The notes under the pieces are model-generated. The model was not told the DNA's origin and made no database searches. It worked only from the letters and a program-made list of their open reading frames with translations. DNA of 64,000 nucleotides from Agelaius tricolor (lineage: Eukaryota > Chordata > Aves > Passeriformes > Icteridae), in NCBI GenBank assembly GCA_023055355.1, contig JALJCS010000035.1, positions 4,719,501 through 4,783,500 on the forward strand. The letters are read 5' to 3'. The position numbers were made by a program, and so were the translations under genes. The number at the start of each line of letters is the position of its first letter. Position 1 is the first letter of the stretch. Positions 34,901-43,962 of the stretch are shown here, piece by piece.

Positions 34901-37030
34901 AATAACTTCTCTAACCCTAGTGATAAATCTGTGTGGAAAGCTCACAGTAACTGAGCTTTCAGCCAAGTGTCCCTCACCTCCCTGCCCACTCCTGGGCTTG
35001 ATGGGAACTCAGTTCATCCTATTCATTTTTCACTTCCAGTTAAATATCCTTTTATTAAATTTTAACTGGAGCATAAGGACTTGCAGTGCTCTTAATTTAA
35101 GATAAAACCTCCCAGGGGAATGGACCAGGAGCCCATTTCTCTCAGCTGGGAGCATGGTGAGTGTCAGCAGATCCTGATGCTCTTGTCTTTTCCATCTGGG
35201 CCTGATATGCTCTGTTATTTGAGGGGGAAAGTAGCTTCTAAATATGGTTTTGTGTTGGCAGCACAACCTTGTGTTTGCCCTTGGAGGGCTCATCAGGGCA
35301 CAGGCTGGGTGTGAGGGTGATGGTTTCCTCCTCAGAGCAGGGACAATGTCAGATAAGCTGGAGGGGGCTTTTTTCTCTAATTCTGAATTTGCTGTGAACA
35401 GTATAATGATCTGGCCCAGGCTTCACTCTTACACCTGCAGCCAAGTGAGAGTCAGTGGATGGGTGAGGATCCATAAAATGGGGAAGGGGGTGTTGGATGT
35501 GTCACCACACAGAGCCCTGACCTTGCTGACCATCACCAAGCCCCTCTTTGCCCCTGGAGAGGGGGAGAGCAGCCATGTGAGCCATGTCAGAGGGGATTGG
35601 GGGTGCTGGAGGCAGCAGGGAGGTGCAGCTCCCCAGGCTGGGAGCTGTGCAGAGCCTGCCCCCAGCCTGCTGTCACCCTTTGGGACCTCATTGCTGAGCA
35701 GTGACCAGAAATAAGCCGGGACCAGTGGTGCCCAGAGGGGCCACAGTGATGCTTTGGGCTGGGAGCTGAGGAAGGGGTGTCCTGGGATGTGTCTGGGCAG
35801 CAGCTGGGGCAGCTCTAGAGCAGCGCAGGGCAGGGCAGGGTCAGCCATGGGCTTGGGAGGCTGCTGGAAAGGCTGGGGTGGGATGGATGGGGAGCAGAAT
35901 CAGTGTCTCTGACAGGGGGTATGGGGATACTGCACCCCCTGCCATGCCAGCACAGGGACCTGTGCCCTTGGGCAGTGCAGAGGGGGTGGGCCAACATCTC
36001 CATCCCCAAGGTGAGCTGATAACTGCCCAGGAGAGTGGACAGAACCCCTCAGTGTGTGTGGGATCTGTTGGAGGCAGATCCTGTTGCTTTCAGAGAAGAG
36101 GTAGATGAGGGGCCAAGGAAAGTGAAGCTTTTAGCTGTGTTTGTGCAGCTGCTTCAATGTTTTCCCTGGCTGTGAAGGGTTGAGCAGGGAGATAAATGCA
36201 GATGTAATTAATGGAGCTGCTTATATGCTGCTGTCTGTGACTTATGCTGGGAACAGGCCTAGACTAAATATCACCATTACTGATAGGAGGAGGTGGCCAA
36301 TTTATGGCCCTCTCTGTGGGGAGAGGAAGATCTGGTTATAATAACACTCAGCAGGGGAAAATAAATGTTTTACAGTCAAAAGCTTTCAAGAAAAGAAGGC
36401 CAAGCACTGGGGCTGGGTGGAAGAAGGGCTGTGTCAGCAGCAGACCCCCAGGGAGAGCCAGGGTCCTGGACAGAAATACCCATCCCAGCCCTGGGGAGCT
36501 CTGCTGTGGGGATTCACAACAGTGGAATCTGTGCAGACAGACTGAGAGCCTCTGTATTGGAAGTTTATAGAGACCTGACCTTCATGGGGGCTGTTGGGGT
36601 ACACCCCTGGGAATTGTAGGGATGCAGAGCTCATCCCAGCTCCCAACCCTGGCTGTGCTCTGCCACGGGGTTTTCAAAAGTGTGACTTGATCCTAGTCCT
36701 GTGATGCTCTTCTGGTAAACAAAAGGAAGGATTTCACTTGCAGCTGGTGGCAGTCACAGGGCTCAGGCACCCTGGAGCCTTTGCAGGGTTCAGAGGTGGG
36801 AGTGTGAATCACAGCAGCCTCTTGTGGGCAGCGTCACTCAGCGGTGCAGTGACATTCATGACATTCCTGTGCCGCAGCGCCCCCCTCCAGGGATGTGCTC
36901 GGGCATCACCCACATCCTCCATCCCCCCTCAGCGTCCCTGCCTCCAGCAGGTCCCACCACCCCCCAGCCTCTCCTCCACTGCAGCTGTGGGGCTTCCCAA
37001 AGGAGCTGGACACGGCAGGTGGGGTGGAGG
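31921..37030. other. Intergenic, EXOC7 to GALR2
   Basis: The first part is the EXOC7 3' UTR, of unknown length. Beyond that I see no gene. In human this interval holds ZACN, a Cys-loop channel gene; I looked for a Cys-loop or channel helices in the open frames and saw none, although short exons could escape. The part at 36180-36370 is AT-rich with homeodomain-type TAATTA and long stretches without CpG, and may be a conserved regulatory element. Confidence 0.5.
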
Positions 37031-37033
37031 GGC

Positions 37034-37043
37034 TTTATTTATT
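37034..37043 (-). terminator. GALR2: GALR2 poly(A) signal
   Basis: On the minus strand this reads AATAAATAAA, two overlapping canonical hexamers, 646 bp beyond the GALR2 stop codon. This gives a 3' UTR of roughly 0.65 kb. Confidence 0.7.
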
Positions 37044-37688
37044 CCCAGGTTTGCTGGGCACCCCCAGCTCTGACACAGCCCTGGCTGTCCCACCTCAGTG
37101 TCAGTGCCCTGCTTGTCTCCTGCTTGAGATGCTGAGCTGTCCCTAGGCTGTGCAAAGGCATTAAAATCCTCCCCCTACCATGGGTCCATGGCTGTGCTTC
37201 CCTGGCAAATAACCTCCCTCCCCTTGGTCCTTGGTGACCTTCTGTGCTTTGCTTCTGGATTTTCCTACCTGAGCTGGGTTTGTGCCCAGCACTGCCCCAG
37301 GATGCAGCTCCTAAACCAGGACACAAACAAACCAAGACTTTCCAAATGTCCCTAAAAGTGCACCCACAAGCTCCAGATGCTGGTTGGAGGGGCCAGAGCT
37401 TTTCACAGGCTCTGGGTGTAGATGCAACAGGGAGTAAGTCCATCCATGGCAGAGGAGGAGGTGTTTACACATGGCAGTGGATTTTCGGGTTTGATCTCTC
37501 TGCTCTCAGCAAGTGCTTGGTGGAAGCAAAGCCTGTCCTTGGCTGGTTCTTGGCTGAGTTTGTGTCAGCAGCATCACAGTTGTGATTTCTGGGTGCATTT
37601 GAATGAAAAGGATTCAACTGGACCCAAAATGTTGCCCGGCCCCAGGCCTGGAGGAGACTGCAAAGCCGTGGGGTGGGAGGGAGCTGTG

Positions 37689-40127
37689 CTAGCTGACGTT
37701 GAAGGTGACAGAGGAGCCATCTGCTCTGTGCTGCTGCCCCTCCAGCCCTGCCTCCCCCCAGGGCTGAACAGGGACCCTGCAGCGCGCGGCCGAGCGCCCG
37801 GGCAGGGCTTCGCTCAGCTGGGTCACCTCGCTGAGCTCTGCCTCCAGCGTGCTGAGCGTGTGGGCAGCCTGGGCCACGTGCACCCTGTGCGCTGCCTTCT
37901 TGTGCAGGAGGCAGCTGAAGATCTTCTTGAAGCCCTTGCGGAAGTGCTTGGAGACCAGGGCGTAGACGATGGGGTTGACGCAGGAGTTGGCGTAGGAGAT
38001 GACGTGCGAGAGGATGCGCAGCACGTACGTGGAGTGGTTCAGGGGGAAGTACCCGAACCACACGCACAGGATGACCAGGTGGTGGGGCAGCCAGCAGAGG
38101 CAGAACAGCACGGCCACAATGATGATCATCCTGGTGACCTTCCTCTTGGCCTTCTTGGACTCTGACATGTCTTGGAGAGGGTCCACAGACCGCCACAGGT
38201 AGCGAATAGTCCGCACGTAAGTGAGGCTGAGGATGAGCACGGGGATGATGTAGCTGAAGATGAAGGTGCAGGTGTCCATGATCTTGCGCTGGGAGATCTC
38301 CCAGATGGGGTGGCAGACAGTCAGGTTGGCCAGCTGGAACTCCTGGTAGTAGCTGAGGTAAGGGCCCGAGAAGATAAAGGAGAGCCCCCAGATGAGACAG
38401 ATGGCCAGGAGGGCGTTCCTGGGCGTCCTCAGCTCCCTGGAGTGCAGGGGGTATCGTATGGCCAAGTACCTGCATGGCAAAGGGAGAGGGACACGGCTGC
38501 AGCCCTGGGGAGGGCACAGAGAGAGCACTGCCAGGAGCAGTTTGGAGAGAGGGCAGAAATGATGGATTTGGGATTTCCAGGGCAGTTAGTCACACAACTG
38601 ATTCCCTGGTGCTTCTTAGGGACCCACAAGGGACTGAGGAAAATTCTCTCCCTGACCCTGTCCCATCACCCTCTGCTCTTCCCAGTGGTTGTGGGGCCAA
38701 TGGGGATGGTCCCATTCTGTCCCTCCCCTAATCCAGGAGACACTCACTTCACCATCAGTGTCTGGCACAAGTGATTGGGGCAGTGAGGATACAAAGGCAG
38801 GAGCAAGTGCCCAGGAATCCCAGACACAGCATTCTTTGTACTGGCACACGTGAGAGCACATTACCCCTTTTCAGTTCTCTAATTAGCTGGTCCCTTAATT
38901 GCACCCACATCTGAGGCTTGTGCAAGCCCTCCTTGCTCAACACATCTGTTCCCTCTGCTCCATGGGATACAGGGGGAGAGGCAGCCCCTGGGGGTGCTGT
39001 CAGCAGGCAGTGCAGGGCTGTGCTGGGATGGCAGGACACATCCAGCTGGGCTCCAGGGCCTCCCAGGGAACTGGCACATGGACTTTCCACATCCCACCTG
39101 GCAGGGTCTGGGCACTGAGTGGAGCAGCACCAGGAGCTCCCAGCCTCTCGCTGCAGGGTCATAACTCACTGGCCCTTGCAGAGGCAGGGACTGAGGTAAA
39201 GCACAGGCAGGAGCTCCCAGATTATCTCAGCCTGTTCCAGGCTTCCCTGTAAAACCCACCCTGGAACAGGCTGGGATAACCACTGGGACAAGGGACAGCA
39301 CGGGGACAGAAAAGGGCTTTTTGCTAATAGAAGGGGAGGGTGGGAAAATCAGTGTCTCAGCTCAAACATCCCAGTGCTTTTTTCTCCTCAAGGTCTGCCT
39401 GCTTTGCCAGGGGCTGTTGGGAGGGAAGGGGCTCTCTGTGCATCCCAGGAAGAGCCAGAGCTCCACACGGACTGACCTTTGTTTGTTTCTCATTTTTTCA
39501 TCCCCACTTCACTGCTGGGGCCTGTGGATAACTCCCAGTCCTAGATTTTTGGGGTCTGAAAGCTTCCTCCAGCTGGGCACTGGGGCCAGGGATCCCCATA
39601 TGCAGCCCCTCATACTGCGGGAGGCTGCATCAACGGGGAAATGCTCCTGGATTCCCCCAGGAGCCCGGGAGATCACAGCAGTCAGGATTTAGATCCAGGG
39701 GAATCTGTCCCCTCCCTGCCTGGTGGGATCCAGAGAAAGGAGAGCCTCAGGATGCAGCCAGCCCCTCCCCCTGTTCCCTCTCCTACCTGTCCAGGGACAC
39801 GGTGGCCAGGGTGAAGCTGCTGGCGTACATGGTGAGGTAGATGAAGAAGTGCACGGCCTTGCACATGAAGGGCCCGAACACCCATCCCTCCAGGGTGTAG
39901 ATGGTGGCTTGGAAGGGGACGCAGAAGAGGATGAAGCAGAGGTCGGCCACCCCCAGGTTGAGGATGAAGAGGTTGGTGGTGTTCTTCACCTGCCCGTTGC
40001 GCAGCAGCACGGCCAGGACCAGGCTGTTGCCCACGGTGCCCACGAGGAAGATGATGAAGTACACGAGTGGGATGATCACAGACTCGGGCTGCCAGCCACC
40101 CCCGGAGCCCGCCAGAGAGCCGTTCAT
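37689..40127 (-). CDS. GALR2: Galanin receptor type 2
   Basis: This is a class A GPCR for the neuropeptide galanin; the mammalian protein signals mainly through Gq/11 and phospholipase C. Exon 1 is 39787-40127 and exon 2 is 37689-38469 (minus strand). The single coding intron splits the Arg codon of DRY at the end of TM3, the known GALR2 position. Product: 373 aa (human 387). Landmarks: N-glycosylation site NGS at residue 2, N34 in TM1 (GN), D62 in TM2 (LGVAD), C89 pairing with C166, DRY at 113-115, W141 in TM4, NLT at 162, CWLP in TM6 and NPIVY in TM7. The C-tail is basic, then divergent, ending TFNVS. The ATG is chosen by homology (MNGSLAGSG) and has G at -3. The reading frame stays open for 945 nt upstream of it, but that part is low-complexity and not receptor-like. 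The position between EXOC7 and SRP68 supports GALR2 over other galanin receptors. Confidence 0.96.
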
Positions 40128-40149
40128 GGCCGGGAGTGCCCGGCCAGGG

Positions 40150-40570
40150 GCTGGAGGGGGCAGCGTGCGTGGAGAAAGCACCGGGGAGCACACGGGGTGA
40201 GGGGGTGCACAGGGAGATCCGTGTGGGGGGCACGGAGAGCACGCTGGGGAGCACAGAAGGGAGGGAAAGGGAAAGGGGGTGCAGGGAAAGGTCAATGAGG
40301 AGCACCCAGGGATGCACAGGGAAGGAGTGGGTAGGAAACGTGCAGTGGGAAGTGCAGCGGGGAGGCAAAGGAAAAGGGGGTGCACGGAGAGGTCAGCGGG
40401 GATTGCACGGGAAAGGGGGTGCAAGGAGACTGCAGCAGGGATTGCACGGGAAAGGGGGTGCAGAGAGAGCCCGCTGGGGAGCACAGCAGGGATGCACTGC
40501 AGGGAAGGGGGAGAACGGTGGAAGGGGAGCGCGGGGAGCGCACGGGAGCCGCACGGGGAAGGGGGTGCAT
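40150..40570. repeat. Purine-rich imperfect tandem repeats upstream of GALR2
   Basis: The + strand is dominated by G and A, with recurrent ggaaagggggtgca and ggggagcaca phrases. The clearest repeat is attgcacgggaaagggggtgca, at about 40412 and 40451 (39 bp apart), with a related copy from about 40490. The tract lies within 450 bp upstream of the GALR2 start and may contain its 5' UTR. Confidence 0.8.
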
Positions 40571-40579
40571 GGGGAGCGA

Positions 40580-40900
40580 GCGGGGGTCCCGCCGGGGCGC
40601 ACGGGGAGCCGGCGGGGGCTGCGGGGGAGCCGCGGGGGAGCCGCGGGCCCTTCACCTCCTCCGGGTGTGCGGGAGCTCGGGGCGGCTCCGGCGGGGCGGC
40701 TCCGGCGCTCTCCGTGCGCCGGCGGAGCGGGGGGGCCCGGGGGCTCCGGGCGCGGCTCCCGCCGGGCCCCGCGCATCGCACCCCGGGAATGGATCCGCAG
40801 CCCGGGAACGGATCCGCACCCCCCGCTACCCTCGTGGGCTCAGGGGCTCGGGCCGGGCCGGGCTTGCCCGGGGATGGGGGGGAAATGTCACTCGGGGCTG
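40580..40900 (-). promoter_or_regulatory. GALR2: Probable GALR2 CpG-rich promoter
   Basis: CpG-dense sequence (gcggggcggctccggcg and similar) lies 450-770 bp upstream of the GALR2 start codon with no other gene nearby. No TATA box is evident. Placement of the promoter is an inference from base composition only. Confidence 0.45.
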
Positions 40901-41072
40901 TTACCCCTCCGGAGGGGCTGGGGCAGCCGGGCTGGGCGCCCCAAAGGGAGCTGGGCACCGTAAAAGTAGCTGGGCACCCCAAAGGGAGATGGGCACCCAA
41001 AGTGAGGTGTCTGCGGGGTTTTCTTATCGCCTGCCCCTTCAGTAGCCACTGAAAAAGGGTTTGTTTGTTCAC

Positions 41073-43560
41073 CTCCAGGAGCTGCAGGGCTGATTTTTAG
41101 GAATGGGGATCCTCTGCCCGCGGATGTGTCCGCATTGTCCAGCGGCAGCGAAATCCTCGCACCAAAACACGCGAGGTGAGGTTTTCAGAGAAACTGCATT
41201 TCTCCCCACGGCTAGGAGGGCAGTGTGATACATTGCAAATCTTTTTCGTGCCATGTCTTCCTGCAAAATTGCCTTTTTGGTCCTGCACGGGTGGAAGCCT
41301 TGGGAGCAGCCGCTGCAATCAGCTCTCCAAGGACTCTTCCCTCTGACCCCACCCCAGCCTGCCTTGTTTTGCTTCTGTGGAGAGGGAAATATTTAATGCG
41401 TCGATTACTTCGTGTAACTAACTCACTCCGCAGCTTCTCTGCTCTCTCAGTGGGCGTTCAGCGCCGAGCCTGCCGTGCTGGGGCTCTGGGGACACTCCCA
41501 GCCCTGGGACACGGCCACCAGAGCACACGGAGCCCTCTCCACCCTCGGCTGCCCAGCCCCACAAAACCTGCGCCTAACTTGGAGATAACCAGACCCCTTT
41601 GGGGTGAGGATGCTCCGTGGTCCTGATGACATCCCACAGGGAAAAACAGGCAATGAAGACCAGCACAGCAGAAATTCGGGCACCCCACAGGGCTCAAGGA
41701 GCTGCTGAGACACAGAGCTCAGCTCTGCCTTCCTCTGCATGTCCCCAGGGAGCCACTCCTGTGCCACATCCCCAGCTACGACCATGGGGATTGCTGGAAT
41801 CTCGTGGGAAAGCCTGGCCCCAGGGAGGTTTCACCCTGTGGGACCTGCCCTGTGTCCTCAGACACCACAGGGTATTGGGATGATGGTAGTGGTGGTGTCT
41901 TTGGTCAGCCTGCAGACAGGCTGGGCCCATCCTTAGGCTGCAGAGTGATATTATTAAAAAAAAAAAAAGAGGGAAAACACTCAGTTTCTTCCCAATAGCA
42001 GTAAAACCTGGGAGTAGCAGGATAGAAATAAATAGCAGCAAAATGTATTCTTGTCCTGAGACCTAGATGGGTTATTTGGGCAGGGGTGCAGGAGGATGAT
42101 CCAGATCCCCAAAAGCAAGATCCTCTGGCCAAAACCAATAGGAAAAGGCCAAAACCAATAGGAAAAGGCACGCTGTGGGGCTGGCAGGCCTGGCAGGCTG
42201 CAGGGCTGGCTGGCAGAGGGATGTGAGTGCCTGCAAATCTGTGGATTTATTCTCTGCAGCAGTCCCTGTGACACCAAAGGCAGCTCAGCCTCGCTGCAAG
42301 GATCCCTTCAGGGCTCTGCAGGTTTGTGACCCCCCTGCCCCTGCTCTGAGGGAGGGCAGAGCCAGCTGTGCAGGAGGAATTCACACACCCAGGAGGTGGC
42401 TGATGGTTTTATCCTCCCTTTTCCAGGTTCCAGAGGAATCCAGAGGAGCAGCAAAGCTTCCTGCCAGTGTGCAAGAAAGGTGGTGTGGCAGAAATGTGCC
42501 TGTGCCACACCTGGTGGCTGTCCTGACACTGGAATAGGTCCTTTGGGTGCTTTTTTGGGCAGGGGTGGGTGCTGCTGTGCCAGCCTGAGCCAAGCCTGTG
42601 TGAACTGCCACAGCTGCAAGAGAGGAGCTGTTGTTTGTAAAATAGGCTTTAATTGTTGTGCCTGCTTAGTTCAGCACCATCCTGGAGCACAGTTGGGTTC
42701 AGATAGGGAATGAAATGAATCCCTGGGAGATGCATTTGGAGCCTGGAGCAGAGAGTTTAGAACATGTGCACAGAAAGCTGCCACTTGAGGACATGGTTGA
42801 TTTTTCTTTCTTTCTTTTTTCCCTTTGAGCTTTGCTGTCTAGGAGAGGAAAGGAGAGGTTTGAAATCGTGAATAACAGGTCACAGCTGAGCCCTTGGAAG
42901 GGGAGAGGAGCCAAATTGCTTCTAGGAGTGTGACAGCAAAGTGCAGCCAGGCAGGCAGAGCCCAGGGCTGGCAAAGATGGGTCTGGGGGCATGAGCAGCT
43001 CTTGGAGCAGTTTGTATTTATAAGGGTTTATGTAAATATCACCATTAGGTGCTCAAATAAATTTGGTGCTTGTTCCAAATGAGATATTCAGCCCCACGTG
43101 CAAAGGACCTGGTCTTTAGTGCTTACAGCATGAAGTAGCTCCGGGGTGAGGTGAGGTGAGATAAGGGCGGTCTCTCCTTTCCCAGCTGCACTGCCCGAGG
43201 GGTTAAGGCTGCTGGAGGTGGGAAGATTTGATTTTAGTGCTCAGCCCGGGGGAATTTAAAGCCCCTCTCCTCTAGGGCTGCCCAGAGCAGCAGGCTCGCA
43301 GTGTCCCGGGAAGGGGCAGAGGGATGGAGGGAGAGGCTCCCCCGGGACTGCAACAGCAACAGCATGGCCAGGAGTGGGGTCACCCTGGGGGCTGATTTTG
43401 GGGTCATTTCTGGCGTCAGTTCTGGGGTGGGTGAGCGGGGCAGGGTTGCTGGGGCTGATTTTGGGGTCAGCATTGGGGTGGCCTGGGGCAGAGCACTGTG
43501 ACGGAAGGGGGGCTCAGTCCGGGATGGAGGAGCGGGACACGGGCAGGAGGGGCCGGGCGG
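41073..43560. other. Intergenic, GALR2 to SRP68
   Basis: No gene is recognised. A 20-bp tandem duplication lies at 42128-42167. The two genes face away from each other here (GALR2 leftward, SRP68 rightward), so promoter elements of both may lie in this stretch. Confidence 0.5.
42128..42167. repeat. 20-bp tandem duplication with CCAAT
   Basis: Two perfect copies of GGCCAAAACCAATAGGAAAA lie at 42128-42147 and 42148-42167. Each has a CCAAT pentamer, the NF-Y core. No gene start is close enough to call it a promoter element. Confidence 0.92.
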
Positions 43561-43596
43561 GGACGTACCCGCAGCCTGCGTGGGGCCCGGCCCCGG

Positions 43597-43880
43597 GAGG
43601 CCGCCGGGACCCCCCGATCCCTGTCCCGGATCTCCCGATCCCAATCCCGTTCCCGACCCCTGTCCCAGGCTCCCCCCGTTCCCTATCCCGGATCCCCCGA
43701 TCCCAATCCTGATCTCCTGTTCCCTGTCCTGGGTTCCCCCAGTCCCGTTCCCTGTCCCGAGTTTCCCCCGTTCCCTGTCCCGTTCCCGATCCCTGTCCCG
43801 GTTCCCCCCATCCCGTTCCCGTTCCCTGTCCCGGTTTCCCCGTTCCCAATCCCATTCCCCGTCCCGGCTCCCCCCGGGTC
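43597..43880. repeat. C-rich hexamer-like tract, G-quadruplex-capable on minus strand
   Basis: The + strand is a degenerate run of CCC plus three bases (CCCGAT, CCCGTT, CCCTGT and CCCAAT types), with few interruptions over about 280 bp. The minus strand therefore carries GGG every six bases, so many overlapping four-run G-quadruplex motifs are possible. The tract ends about 70 bp before the SRP68 start codon, so it lies in the promoter or 5' UTR. Its periodicity also keeps minus-strand frames open, giving a meaningless open frame rich in Gly, Asn, Arg and Asp. Confidence 0.85.
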
Positions 43881-43948
43881 CTCCCCGTTCCCGGCGGCCC
43901 GCGCGCGGCCGTTCCCGGCCCGTGATGCTCTGCGGCCGCGGCCCCGGT

Positions 43949-43962
43949 GCAAGATGGCGGCG
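43949..43962 (+). promoter_or_regulatory. SRP68: YY1-type box containing the SRP68 start codon
   Basis: GCAAGATGGCGGCG spans the initiation codon (43954-43956). The CAAGATGGCGGC core is the YY1 consensus and also gives a strong Kozak context (A at -3, G at +4). YY1 sites just downstream of the transcription start are typical of housekeeping genes and imply a short 5' UTR. Confidence 0.65.

Noticed and set aside
39783..41072. Extended 429-codon GALR2 frame with a start at 41072
   Set aside because: The region before 40127 is low-complexity and unlike any galanin receptor N-terminus; the conserved start is MNGS.
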